Program-made: the position numbers and the translations under genes
DNA from: an uncultured Marinobacter sp.
Lineage (GTDB): Bacteria; Pseudomonadota; Gammaproteobacteria; Pseudomonadales; Oleiphilaceae
Reading direction: 5' to 3'
DNA length: 64,000 bases
NCBI RefSeq assembly: GCF_946886895.1
Contig: NZ_CAMPJO010000005.1
Coordinates: 124,001-188,000, forward strand
Shown here: in pieces, positions 41,501 to 48,575 of the stretch
Numbering within the stretch: position 1 is the first letter of the stretch
Layout: each line of letters opens with the position of its first letter
Notes under the pieces: generated by a model
What the model was told of the DNA's origin: nothing
Databases searched by the model: none
What the model saw: the letters and a program-made list of their open reading frames with translations, nothing else

Positions 41501-44263
41501 GGCAGCACCACCGCCACGGAATACGACGTGGCCGGTAACCAGGTGGCCACTATCGACGCCCTGGGGCGGCGTACCGAATACAGCTACGACGCCTATGGCC
41601 GACTGACGGAAACCTACCACCCGGATGGTACGGTCGAATACAAGACCTACGACGGCGAAGGCAACCTGCTCACCGAAACCGACCGGCGGGGCCGTACCAC
41701 CCGCTACACCTACGATGCGTTGAACCGGGTGGTCCGTACCGATTACCCGGACGGCAGCCATACCTCGACCAGCTACGATGCGGTGGGCCGCGTAATCGGT
41801 GAGACCGACGCCAACGGCAACACCACCACCTACGAGTACGACGCGGCGGGTCGCCGCACCGCCGTAGTGGACGCCCTGGGCAATCGCCACGGCTATGCCT
41901 ACGATGCCGACGGCAACCTGGTCAGTGAGACCGACGCCAACGGCCATACCACCGAGTACACCTACAATGCACTCGACCAGCGGACCCAGACCCGCTACCA
42001 CGATGGCACCACGGTAACGGAAACCTTCGATGGCCTGGGCCGCCGCACGGCCCGCACCGACCAGAATGGCCGTACCACCGAGTACGAATACGATGCCCTC
42101 GGCCGCCTGATGAAAGTGACCGACGTTCTAGCCGGTGTTACCACTTACACCTACGACGAAGCCGGCAACAAGCTGAGCCAGACCGATGCGGAAGGCCGCA
42201 CCACACGCTGGACCTACGACAGCCAGGGCCGAGTGCTTTCCCGCACCCTGCCCATGGGCCAGACCGAAAGCTACACCTACGACGCTTCGGGTAACCGCCT
42301 GAGCCATACCGACTTCAATGGCCAGACCACCAGCTACAGCTACGACATCAACCAGCGGCTGACCCAGGTAACCTATGGCGACGGCACCACCGAGTCCTAC
42401 ACCTACGACGCCGTCGGCAACCGCCTGACCGCTACAACCCCGGAAGGCTCCACGCGGTACAGCTACGACGTCCAGAACCGCCTGGTTGAAGAGGTTCAAC
42501 CCGACGGCTCGGTGCTGTCCTATGGCTATGACGCCGCCGGCAACCGCACCCAACTGGACGTCTCCGCTGGTGGCAGCACAACCACCACCAGCTACAGCTT
42601 CGATGCCCTGAACCGGCTGGAAGTCGTGGAAGGCAGCCAGGGCCAGACCCTGTACACCTACGATGCGGTGGGCAACCGAGAGAGTGTCAGCTACCCCAGC
42701 GGCAACGTCACCCTGTACGACTACGACGCCCTGAACCGGCTGACCCGCCTGACCACCACGGATGCGACGGACCAGATCGTGGCGGACTACGCCTATACCC
42801 TGGGCGACACGGGGCGGCGCATGCAGGTGGTGGAAAACCACAACGGCCGCACCACCGCGTACACCTACGACGAGCTGTACCGCCTGACCACGGAAACCGT
42901 CACTGACCCGGTGAACGGCGACTACAGCGCCGAGTACCAGTTCGATAAGGTGGGCAACCGCACCTACAGCATCATCAACGGGGTACACACCGCCTACAGA
43001 TACGACAACAACGACCGGCTGACTCAGCAGGGCGGCGTCAGCTACAGCTACGACGACAACGGCAACACCCTGACCGAAACGGAAGACAGCCAGGTCACCC
43101 GCTACCACTACGATGCCCGCAACAAACTTATCAAAGTGGAAAAACCGGGCCTGACCGCGAGCTACGGTTACAACGCCGACGGCATCCGCACCCGCAAGAC
43201 TGAAAACGGCCAGACCACGAACTCTGTGGTGGACAGCAACCGGGACTACGCCCAGGTGCTGGCGGAGGTAACCAACGGCATTACCGAGGTGAGCTATACT
43301 TACGGCGATGACTTGGTCTCGCAGACCCGTGCAGGCAATCCTTCCTATTACCTGTACGACGGCCACGGCTCCACGCGGATACTGGCGGACCAAACCGGCT
43401 CTGTAACAGACAGCTACGATTACGATGCGTTTGGGGTGTTGCTGGCTAGTTCCGGCGATACCGAGAACGCCTATCGGTATACCGGGGAGCAGTTGGACCA
43501 AGGGCTGGATCAGTATTATCTGCGGGCGCGGTATTACGACCAGGGAGTTGGGCGGTTTACGCAGCAAGATACGTGGATGGGGAACCCTGAGGATCCAATT
43601 ACACTTAATAAGTATCTTTATGCGAATGCCGATCCTATTGAGTTTACCGATCCAAGTGGTCATTTTAGTATTGGTTCATTTGGTGCCGCGACGAGCATTC
43701 AGGGCATACTGGCGACATCGGCGACAAAAGCCGCAGGTTTTAGCTTGGTTGCGATTGGAGTGGTTGGCGGTGTCGAGCATGTTTCTGGTGGCGATCGTCG
43801 GTGGAGTTTGTGGGATATCATCGCTTCGAGCTATTTGCGTTCAGAAGCAACGACTGAAGTAAGAGCCGCCACAAAAACTAGGCCAAGAACTAGGCGGCCA
43901 GACGGGCACCATACGATCCCAATTTACCTTTGTGGGGCGCAAAGCCAGCAACTTTCATATTTTGATAGGAGTCGGCACGCAGCCATTCATACTGGTTTAT
44001 CTCGACTTGAGGTAGCGTTACATTCGGCTGAAAAAGCTGCAGACAAGTACATTCCCTTTACTCGACGCCGCACGGAAGGTGTTATGAGTTTGGCGGAAAC
44101 TGAGCAGGGCCGCCACGTAATAGCGAATGCGATCGAAGGATACTATATGTCTTTCGGGTGGTGGCACCAGGGTGAGCCAACTATTGGTTCAATTTTTCCA
44201 TTCGAACGTCGTGCATACGTAGATGGCAAAACATCACTGCCAGATTGCAAGAGGTCACGGTAA
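32543..44263 (+). CDS. Giant Sec-exported Rhs/YD-repeat toxin with composite ectodomain
   Basis: About 3,906 residues. A signal peptide (AWVVTSFGTVNA) leads to a TadG-like N-domain (26-190) and three VCBS/Ig-like repeats (191-456). A cadherin-like domain is then interrupted by a squalene-cyclase-like alpha module (about 523-870) with CLGCH at 584-588, plus a CARDB-like part. A second cadherin-like domain is interrupted by an eight-fold D-x-D-x-D-G FG-GAP propeller (about 1173-1560) and another CARDB-like part. Six dystroglycan-type repeats (1743-2296), Ig-like units, the Rhs shell of YD repeats (about 2487-3660) and the core end YYLRARYYDQ...DPSG (to ~3708) follow. The variable tip (3709-3906) has GHHTIP and HAAIH, like GHH/HNH nucleases. 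ATG 32543 follows AAGGAAG. Confidence 0.88.
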   Translation: MYKYVLVLVFAWVVTSFGTVNAESFRETDDIVISPDFCSLYPIAISDSLLASATPGQRFQNILTGTGPGNYSWLSWQGKNNANTLADALVPPGTSDNYRNPLNASDTQLSVGDFVEGAPGVKNSKAIRSNLGALLGHNIIVPVWGSADGQGARFNYETVRFAVIRLNDYALNGKGYLSFTFERYTRCYNHRPESLDSQITTPEDTPVEFELQAQDADNDALTYEILAQPQHGQITQSGFRVTYTPDTNFYRNDSLRFRVHDGEQLSGTATVSIEVLPVNDAPVADPGSATGPEDTAIPLHLSGSDIENSPLTFSVITPPVHGAVNETDNGLAYLPEANYFGPDVMEYVANDGELDSAPATYNLTVTPVNDAPTAQDVFAETEGGDSVAVTLLGEDIDSESLEYRLLEAPAHGQFTGDAPELVYTPDPRFEGLEVLTYEVSDGELQATATITINVIQPNLPPVITSPPLVTTPEKTDYSYPVAAEDPNEDVLTHTLDRGPEGMTIEAASGVIHWLPQAEFTQSVPTFNQQCYVVPSGSVKVYEEGDDASGASYIAPLFHRVKASIADASNYVAPQSVAWHKRNRCLGCHIQTQSLLGMQSSKAKADVDEEAAEYLLTEILSSQLSDGSIRRSHPQHTKNQTAFALWALNSVPERERTFPVRQNGLNFFLGRVTLNGNEAYWTTDHNSGWLRDSLGMTALVSQAAAGYINDLDALETQTSEQLEIADSYRLLMPALAEHLLAGLNSNESDSLRRVFRLVGLAEIEPFIGSDELRSRISAAIVLLDQQLRERQREDGGWSRYQSGSQSDPLASAWVGLALDYQDPALTDPVVLGNIEYLLDHQQAGGTWDTTSGLFTTKLATTSLVMAYLPVALDHLGNPDVRLGHVSLAEGGNGMHELSAELSNLGLADIRVPLDVSFYAGQPEDGQFLGSAQVANLTSDTRSTPTILVSDDELTDDISVVLNPSTEIEECQIKNNATRAALVRHHVADPGGLTDTQLYTLNVEDVNEAPSIDSEPQTILQGGQSFEYQVEVSDTDVGDAHSFTMVSGPEGLYLDERTGRFTSAPGGIEPGKYEVVVLVTDLRGATSEQTFTLVIHENLPPEIVSPKVLAGVEDSGYDYDLEAVDPNEGDFLSYGLELAPEGMSVVRDTGSISWSGALDWVDNRTDLNLMCVGEPKSDLGSLNPVEKWRWNASGQPASHYNQVMHAPIAVPLYDTNGDGRVNAKDDIAIIFQTFYGSRYYNSGYLRAVWAKNGEPVWTSASASILPVSSPAAADIDGDGNVEIVTGRHGGGIIAFAHDGSVKWQSSSRVNVNWGGPSIADLEGDGVPEIIVGNTVFGNLGQVRWKASGPSGDNGTGPLSFAVDLDGDGFQEVIAGRAAYSHDGKLLFDHGDGFSAVGDMDADGLPEIATVHAGDVSLLNHDGSIIWSNRTISGGGRGGPPTIADLTGDGIPEIGVAGANRYVVFNADGNIVWESPTRDNSSHKTGSSVFDFNGDGRAEVVYADEYYLRIYDGPTGQVIYEIENTSGTTYELPVVADVDNDGHAEIVAISNSYSRGGYSGVRVFEDENDSWAPTRSIWNQHAYNINNINDDLTIPAHPAVSWLTHNTFRLNTFLDREALSLPDVTVSGIEYDQATSTVSVNVLNRGLAPVNGPLTVSFVHVHSWTGETALGQVSIGGLEPGEQAVASLAVDDETLVQAIKANVILPDNVQECAVDNNETIAAVVDARVYDEAGLFDAQKFAVSMANSNDAPAFASAASSTGFAGEIYGFEFEVTDLDKGDAHRFELVDAPDGFELNERTGKVVAEGLPEGVYTVNVQAMDLSGAIAEQTHVVTVTSPDNLPPVFESQAPETVQAGETYSYDAVATDPDGDDVVYLLSRSQPGMTIDGVSGQISWTPSLSQSGVFSSEVTALDTRGASSKQYFLIEVQDPNADNQPPTITSAPDGAAYAGQRFDYQVTANDPDGDTLSYSLAVSESGMTITTDGLFTWLPGSEWVGDTAIVEILVSDGRGGESRQKLTLPVNESANHPPQVTSTPETQALAGSVYGYLIAATDSDGDTFTFSLDQAPNGMTLSGSQVNWTPADTQAARVHDVVIRVTDARGAASTQNFGIAVNAPAESNEAPEISSIPTSPAFVGEEYQYDVIARDADGDALTYTLEAAPSGMTLNSTGQVRWTPTSEQVAAHAVRIRVSDGKAYATQSFTLDAVEVSDNNYPEITSRPRTLAVAGETYQYQLVATDADDDALTYGAMVQPEGMQVDATGLVTWTPTVNQIGIHDVSYFSDDGKGRTLQNTSIKVQEEPLPLSVTLLVSPDSVNAGDTVTIDIFTDGGRGEISQSVEVNGEPLTLNPFGRAIWTASGTGRHTVTATVSDAETAVTEVAYVTIRDDSDTVAPVVTLEGPKNGTIVTAPTDIIATVQDDNLAIYEVLISPKGKSEWQAIAEGSTSQVSAPVATFDPSLLMNGQYDLAILAVDVNGLSGSDMMSLQVEGDLKVGNFSITLEDLSIPVAGIPIRVTRTYDSRQRFEALDFGQGWSVGYQDAKVEESRTPGSYWAVNQYKRGPMNIITDFCIEPLGAPVITVTLPTGDVERFEVGASPRCNTYQVYKDVELEFNPVGDTQSELVALNDSSARYESGTLLEKGTFAYPVDPSRYKLTTSAGYVYTLGQDFGIEKVVDPNGHTLRYTNDGIFHSSGKAVTFQRDSNGRIRAITTPNGDQLTYLYDADNNLISSVDAQGNATEYTYNRNHGLLEIIDPLGRTLIRNIYDESGRLVAQEDSDGNRTDFNHDIEGRQSVVTDRNGHTTLYYYDDRGNVTTKVDAAGHTWNYSYDERGNQLGQMDPLGNVTTASFDERNNQLTQTDALGNTVAFTYNSRGQELTIADARGNVYQNSYDSVGNLLTVTDPDGKVAGNNINAQGHVSKTVDVEGNATTYTYDGDGNKLTETNPLGETTRYTYDANGNVLTETRSRTVNGSPVEETTAYVYDANNRIVETRYPDGSTTATEYDVAGNQVATIDALGRRTEYSYDAYGRLTETYHPDGTVEYKTYDGEGNLLTETDRRGRTTRYTYDALNRVVRTDYPDGSHTSTSYDAVGRVIGETDANGNTTTYEYDAAGRRTAVVDALGNRHGYAYDADGNLVSETDANGHTTEYTYNALDQRTQTRYHDGTTVTETFDGLGRRTARTDQNGRTTEYEYDALGRLMKVTDVLAGVTTYTYDEAGNKLSQTDAEGRTTRWTYDSQGRVLSRTLPMGQTESYTYDASGNRLSHTDFNGQTTSYSYDINQRLTQVTYGDGTTESYTYDAVGNRLTATTPEGSTRYSYDVQNRLVEEVQPDGSVLSYGYDAAGNRTQLDVSAGGSTTTTSYSFDALNRLEVVEGSQGQTLYTYDAVGNRESVSYPSGNVTLYDYDALNRLTRLTTTDATDQIVADYAYTLGDTGRRMQVVENHNGRTTAYTYDELYRLTTETVTDPVNGDYSAEYQFDKVGNRTYSIINGVHTAYRYDNNDRLTQQGGVSYSYDDNGNTLTETEDSQVTRYHYDARNKLIKVEKPGLTASYGYNADGIRTRKTENGQTTNSVVDSNRDYAQVLAEVTNGITEVSYTYGDDLVSQTRAGNPSYYLYDGHGSTRILADQTGSVTDSYDYDAFGVLLASSGDTENAYRYTGEQLDQGLDQYYLRARYYDQGVGRFTQQDTWMGNPEDPITLNKYLYANADPIEFTDPSGHFSIGSFGAATSIQGILATSATKAAGFSLVAIGVVGGVEHVSGGDRRWSLWDIIASSYLRSEATTEVRAATKTRPRTRRPDGHHTIPIYLCGAQSQQLSYFDRSRHAAIHTGLSRLEVALHSAEKAADKYIPFTRRRTEGVMSLAETEQGRHVIANAIEGYYMSFGWWHQGEPTIGSIFPFERRAYVDGKTSLPDCKRSR
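43226..43365 (+). repeat. 140-bp sequence identical in both Rhs genes, copy 1
   Basis: These 140 bases match 49488-49627 exactly, inside a wider gapless similarity (about 42397-43663 versus 48659-49925, constant offset 6262) in which other stretches show frequent substitutions. The identical tract encodes the conserved shell segment just upstream of the toxin junction, so it is a natural recombination point. Confidence 0.9.
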
Positions 44264-44919
44264 TGGTGAGCTTCGATACGCTTGAGCTTCTTTTAGAACG
44301 GAAAGATCAGTTTTTTATTTGCATACCCGCAGGAAGTGAGGGAAAAGACAAACGTCTGAAAGCTCCAATCAGTCATGAAGTAACAGAAGCACTAACTTCA
44401 TATGAAATTAAGCAACTAGAAGATATGATCGGCTACCAAGAACAGCTATTCGATCTGTTTAGGTCCTATGGTAGCGTTCGGCTGTTTTGCGATGCTAATT
44501 CCGGGGACTCAGCATATTATATCGCTCATCCTGATGAGTGGGGGGAGTTGTACCAAGACTTTAAAGTATGGTTGGAAGAGTTGGAGGATTCCGAATATAA
44601 CGAACTGGTGCCTAGCTGGGTTGGGGATGCTGTTGTCATAGGCGAAATTCCTTCCTCTGGCAACTGTATTCTTTTCTTAACGAAGGGCAGTGGCAAAGGC
44701 AAAGTTTTTGAGTTCGAACATGACGGCTTTCAGTTTATAGAGGTAGGCAAAAATTTGGTTACCTTCGTTGACCACATTTCAACGGTTACCGAGGAACTTA
44801 TCAGTAATATCCAGAGCCACACACGAATCTCGGATGGAGAAACGAAAACTCAATGGGTTCCAGTTGGGTATAAAGGTGTCGATAAAAATGGACTTGAAGT
44901 CGCCTGTGGCGAGGACTAA
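44263..44919 (+). CDS. Putative SUKH (SMI1/KNR4)-like immunity protein
   Basis: This 218-residue cytoplasmic protein starts at an ATG overlapping the Rhs stop (TAATG). It has no signal peptide. The C-terminal half (GDAVVIGEIPSSGNCILF to FVDHISTVTE) resembles the SUKH immunity fold, which neutralizes cognate nuclease tips of Rhs and CDI systems. Its base composition is AT-rich, like the Rhs tip and unlike the Rhs shell, so tip and immunity gene look to have arrived together. GAGG lies eight bases before the start. Function is inferred from position and fold-like resemblance; the SUKH assignment is moderate. Confidence 0.65.
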   Translation: MVSFDTLELLLERKDQFFICIPAGSEGKDKRLKAPISHEVTEALTSYEIKQLEDMIGYQEQLFDLFRSYGSVRLFCDANSGDSAYYIAHPDEWGELYQDFKVWLEELEDSEYNELVPSWVGDAVVIGEIPSSGNCILFLTKGSGKGKVFEFEHDGFQFIEVGKNLVTFVDHISTVTEELISNIQSHTRISDGETKTQWVPVGYKGVDKNGLEVACGED

Positions 44920-44953
44920 CGCGACAAAAACACAAGGATAATTTGAGAAGGGC

Positions 44954-47452
44954 TTATACCTCCACTGCCGTTTTGACCACAGATTCGACTACTGCGTATA
45001 GATCAACTCCAACCTCGGGCGTACTAATCGATACAATCAGGCTGTATCTTGCGGGCAAGTTATAGCGCCTTTGTTTCGGCCGTGTTCGCCACCAACCATT
45101 GGCCGGATAAACAGCCAGAAAACCCCGGTTGGCAAGATCGGCTGCTGTGCCGCGCCAAACATCCGTGTGGATTGAGCCTTTCGTCCGGTTTTTTTCGCCT
45201 AGCAGCCAATCCGGATCTTTGGCACTACTTTGGTTATCTCCAGTTTCACTTGCAGCATTAATGCGGGCAATAAAGTCATCTATCGGCTCAAGGCTACGGC
45301 GAACATCAAAACGGAGTCGGTGGGAGGCGTAATGATATTTGGATTGCGCTCCCCTGGCTGATGGATTTGGTTCAATGAAATAAGAGAGAGTTACCCGCAT
45401 TTCAACTGGTACATCCCCCAAAGCTTCCAGTTCATCCTTAGGCCAAGGGAGCGTGTGAAGTTTCATGTCCCGTGTTTTTATGTCACTACCTTTTTTCCTG
45501 AATGGATGGATCTCATCTTCGGCCACCAGCGTCAGTGAGTTCCCAGCACTCCATAAGGCCCGTTCAAGATTTGGCACTCCAAAACCGCAATGCTGAGTGA
45601 GTTTCAGGTAGTCATTTTTTGTGGGTACTTTAGGTTTGGCGGGTAAGAACATTTCCTGCATATTTTCAGTCCACTCGGCTGAATGGACAATCAGGGCACG
45701 AATCGTGTCAGGGCGCAGCTCCGGATACGCTGCCATCAATTGGGCTGCCATTCTCGCACAGAGGGCGCAGGCGGCACTTGTGGCGTTGGTCCACGTTAAC
45801 AGGCGCTGCTGCGGTTGGTGCCCGGTAGTTAGCAGGCTGAGGCTGATTATTTGAGCTGCGCCAAGCTTATCGTACCCTACATTGCCTCCTTCGAAAACTA
45901 CATCCGGCTTGATCGGCCACGCTTTTTCCCAAGTCGCAGATGTGCTGGTGAATGGGCTGATGCCGCCCTTCTGGGCAAGGGGGGTATAATGCTGGGCATC
46001 CGCTTCGACAATCTGATCGAGTTCCGTGTAGGCCCCGACAGTTAATCCGTTCCATGCTTGTCCGGGGTCGTGTATCAGTTCCGTTGAGCAGCAATGGGGG
46101 TAGTCGAGTAGGCCATTTATATCGGTGCTATTGCCTGCAGATAAAACTATTAGCCGGGGAAATGCCCCGTTGCCATCTGTATCTGCCGCTAACGCATCAA
46201 TTTTAGCGGACCAGGCCGACGGACGACCTCTATCCCGGTTGTCGGCCGTGGTTACGGCAGAGCTGAATATTCGAGGGCGATTCGGATTTACTATTTCAGG
46301 TTGGGCGATAGCGTCTGTAAACAGTGCTGCATGGTGCTCTCTAGTGCCCGCATTGTCGCCCCTGATGCGTAGAAGTTTGACGGATTCCAGCCGGTGTAAA
46401 ACCTCAAAGGATTGTGGGCTGTCCATCGCGATGGTGAGATTCCCGAAGGCAGTAAGACCAGCCAGTTCAGTGCCATGCCCTTCTGAGTCGTCAACGCCCC
46501 AGTCAGGGTGGACCGCATAAAGATCTTCAGTCTTCATTAGGGGGCTGAGTAAGGGATGGCCACGGTTAACGCCCGTATCGAGGATGCAGACGCGAGGCAC
46601 GGAATCAGCGTCTTCGGGGAACGTGAGGCGGGCCTGCAATTCCTGAATCCATTCGTATTGCTCCTGAATGGGCAGAGCATCGAAAAACTCGGCAGTTTCT
46701 TTTGCTCGGCGTAGCTCAGCTACGCAATTAAGGGCTGCCACGGAGTGGGAAAGCTGGCGCTGGGAGCCAAACATTAAAATAACAGTACGCTCAGGAAAGT
46801 CGACAGTGGTTGTTGATAGTGTCAGCCCCATTCCTCTGGCGAGCGTTCTGAAGTCCTCCACAACCTTTGCCCTTTCGTTGCGCACCGGAAGCCACGCTTC
46901 CCACCAAAAGGCCTCGTCCTGATTTGAGGGCAGAAGTTGGTGGTCATCCGTCCATAGAGCTTGAATTTCAGCAGCACGAATGGCCTGTATGGTATTGAGT
47001 AGGGCCTTATTGTCCCGGGGACGTCCATTTTTATCTTTTTTGTCGCCCAGGTAATCGGCGATCATATGCTCAAATCGATCAAGCTTCCCATCGGGCACAA
47101 ATACAGTGGCATAAGTGTGATGATCACCCGCCTTGGTATTGAGAAGCTCAATACCTGACGCTTCCCTCGCTAACTTTTCAAAGGCCAACTCGATATCCGG
47201 AAAACTACAAAACTGAACTTGTAACCCCAAGCCGCTTGTCAGAGCTTCCGCTTGTTGAAATCTTTTGGCCTCTTCCGCTAACGGTTTAAGTGATTGAACT
47301 TGAGCTAAAAGCGCATTCCCGTGTTGGCCTCGCGGCAAATCCGGAACCTGAGGTTGATTGCCGCCTCCGGCGCTATGGCTTGTGTAAGGTAGGGCTTTTG
47401 AGGTTTCCTGAAGAATAAAATGGCGGCGCTTATTGTTGTTCGGACCCGGCAT
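44954..47452 (-). CDS. ietS: Subtilisin-like serine protease of IetAS defence pair
   Basis: This is a cytoplasmic S8-family protease of about 832 residues without a signal peptide. The N-terminal ~275 residues are the family's accessory region (RHFILQETSKALPYTSH at the start). The subtilase domain has the catalytic Asp in ILDTGVNRGHPLL (D292), His in SEGHGTELAGL (H326) and Ser in NATSAACAL (S559). The last ~150 residues form a beta-rich C-terminal domain. Its start lies inside the end of the AAA ATPase gene (23-base overlap), so the two are translationally coupled. The pair has the composition of IetAS, reported as an anti-phage system. ATG 47452 is preferred over 47473 by homolog-like N-terminus. 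Confidence 0.85.
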   Translation of the reverse strand: MPGPNNNKRRHFILQETSKALPYTSHSAGGGNQPQVPDLPRGQHGNALLAQVQSLKPLAEEAKRFQQAEALTSGLGLQVQFCSFPDIELAFEKLAREASGIELLNTKAGDHHTYATVFVPDGKLDRFEHMIADYLGDKKDKNGRPRDNKALLNTIQAIRAAEIQALWTDDHQLLPSNQDEAFWWEAWLPVRNERAKVVEDFRTLARGMGLTLSTTTVDFPERTVILMFGSQRQLSHSVAALNCVAELRRAKETAEFFDALPIQEQYEWIQELQARLTFPEDADSVPRVCILDTGVNRGHPLLSPLMKTEDLYAVHPDWGVDDSEGHGTELAGLTAFGNLTIAMDSPQSFEVLHRLESVKLLRIRGDNAGTREHHAALFTDAIAQPEIVNPNRPRIFSSAVTTADNRDRGRPSAWSAKIDALAADTDGNGAFPRLIVLSAGNSTDINGLLDYPHCCSTELIHDPGQAWNGLTVGAYTELDQIVEADAQHYTPLAQKGGISPFTSTSATWEKAWPIKPDVVFEGGNVGYDKLGAAQIISLSLLTTGHQPQQRLLTWTNATSAACALCARMAAQLMAAYPELRPDTIRALIVHSAEWTENMQEMFLPAKPKVPTKNDYLKLTQHCGFGVPNLERALWSAGNSLTLVAEDEIHPFRKKGSDIKTRDMKLHTLPWPKDELEALGDVPVEMRVTLSYFIEPNPSARGAQSKYHYASHRLRFDVRRSLEPIDDFIARINAASETGDNQSSAKDPDWLLGEKNRTKGSIHTDVWRGTAADLANRGFLAVYPANGWWRTRPKQRRYNLPARYSLIVSISTPEVGVDLYAVVESVVKTAVEV

Positions 47453-48461
47453 CAGTGTGCTTCTCCCTCGCATCCTCGCCTATGAGTTTATTGTGGATCA
47501 GCTTTCGCTCGTTTAGGACATCAATTAAATGATCCTCTGATACGGTTGTCAGATCCTGAATAATGGCATCCTTGATTGCTTCATCGGCTGCCCGAGCAAT
47601 CTCGGCATAGCTGAGGCCAGCTGCAACTTGGGTCACCTTCTTCCAGCCCATGCGCTTTGGGCGAAAGCCGGTGAGCCGGGCTTTTAGCGTGGCGGCTGCT
47701 TGTTCGGCGTTGGGCAGTCCGTATTTGATGACATCATCAAATCGGCGGTAGAGGGCGTAGTCTAGAATTTCCGGATGGTTGGTAGCCGCGACAATGACGC
47801 TATTGGAACGGTTTTGCTCAATCATCTGCAGGAAGCTGTTCAGTACCCTACGGATTTCTCCTACATCATTGGCCAGGCCCCGTTGCGAGCCAATGGCATC
47901 GAACTCGTCAAAGAAGTAGACACCCCGAGTAGTGTCAGTTGCATTAAAGACTTGCCTTAACTTGACCGCAGTTTCGCCCATATATTTGGTAATGAGCGTA
48001 TCCAGGCGAACAAGGAAGAGGGGAATTCCTAGCTCTCCGGCAAGAACAGCTGCCGTCATTGTTTTGCCAGTACCGGGTGGACCGACAAGCAACAGTTTGC
48101 GTCGGGGGGACAAGCCGTGTTCGCGGAGCTTGTCAAAAAAGAGTTGTTCTTTGATGATCCGCTTGAGCCGTCCTTCCAGCGTATTGTCCAGCACCATGTC
48201 GGACAGCCGAGACTTGGGATAGGAGGCATCCAGCAGGTCCGCCAACTCGCCCCTGGGTTTGGCAAGAGGAACAGGACGGTCAGAGGTTATGGAAGACTGA
48301 GACTTGGCCGCATTGATCAGTTCGCGCAACTCAATGGCCACTTTACCATGACCAAGTTTTGCTTCATGCGCAGCCAACTGCATGGCAACCGAATAAAAAT
48401 GGCTGTCGTCGCCGTTCATATGAGACTTGAGCAAGGCTTTGATCTGTTCTGCGCTGGCCAT
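47430..48461 (-). CDS. ietA: AAA+ ATPase of IetAS defence pair
   Basis: This single-domain AAA ATPase has 343 residues. Walker A is GPPGTGKT (127-134) and Walker B VYFFDE (181-186). A sensor region reads IVAATNHPEILD, and an arginine-finger-like segment YRRFDDVIKYGLP follows. The N-terminal 100 residues are helical and resemble the small substrate- or partner-recognition domain of FtsH/katanin-like ATPases. In the IetAS family the ATPase is thought to regulate or feed the partner subtilase when phage infection is sensed. It is the upstream gene of a two-gene operon that runs against the flanking Rhs genes. Confidence 0.86.
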   Translation of the reverse strand: MASAEQIKALLKSHMNGDDSHFYSVAMQLAAHEAKLGHGKVAIELRELINAAKSQSSITSDRPVPLAKPRGELADLLDASYPKSRLSDMVLDNTLEGRLKRIIKEQLFFDKLREHGLSPRRKLLLVGPPGTGKTMTAAVLAGELGIPLFLVRLDTLITKYMGETAVKLRQVFNATDTTRGVYFFDEFDAIGSQRGLANDVGEIRRVLNSFLQMIEQNRSNSVIVAATNHPEILDYALYRRFDDVIKYGLPNAEQAAATLKARLTGFRPKRMGWKKVTQVAAGLSYAEIARAADEAIKDAIIQDLTTVSEDHLIDVLNERKLIHNKLIGEDAREKHTDAGSEQQ

Positions 48462-48575
48462 ACGACCACATCCTATGAGAAATCACTCGCGAATAGTATA
48501 GAGTTTAGCCCTTTTTTGCAGTAGCCAACATTCGGGCAAAGTTTTCATGCCCTTGAGGGATCCACTGGACAGGCA
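48462..48575. promoter_or_regulatory. Promoter side of ietA and breakpoint with the Rhs fragment
   Basis: On the minus strand TATACT (48495-48500) lies about 34 bases before the ietA start and could be its -10 element; no convincing -35 is seen. From about 48597 rightward the sequence becomes Rhs-like, so the junction between the defence pair and the truncated Rhs gene falls in about 48530-48597. Confidence 0.35.

Noticed and set aside
40560..43500. Regular short repeats that might suggest a CRISPR or satellite array
   Set aside because: The periodicity is at protein level (YD repeats of about 20 residues), continuous in frame, without constant-length repeats or spacers.
42128..43663. 511-codon frame antisense to the Rhs YD repeats, and a similar one at 48483-49628
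   Set aside because: Periodic valine/glycine-rich peptide that simply mirrors the YD repeat codons on the other strand; repeated in the second Rhs copy for the same reason.
44954..47452. Subtilase considered as a processing or secretion protease for the Rhs toxin
   Set aside because: It lacks a signal peptide, is coupled to an AAA ATPase and runs on the opposite strand with its own upstream region, which fits the defence pair better.
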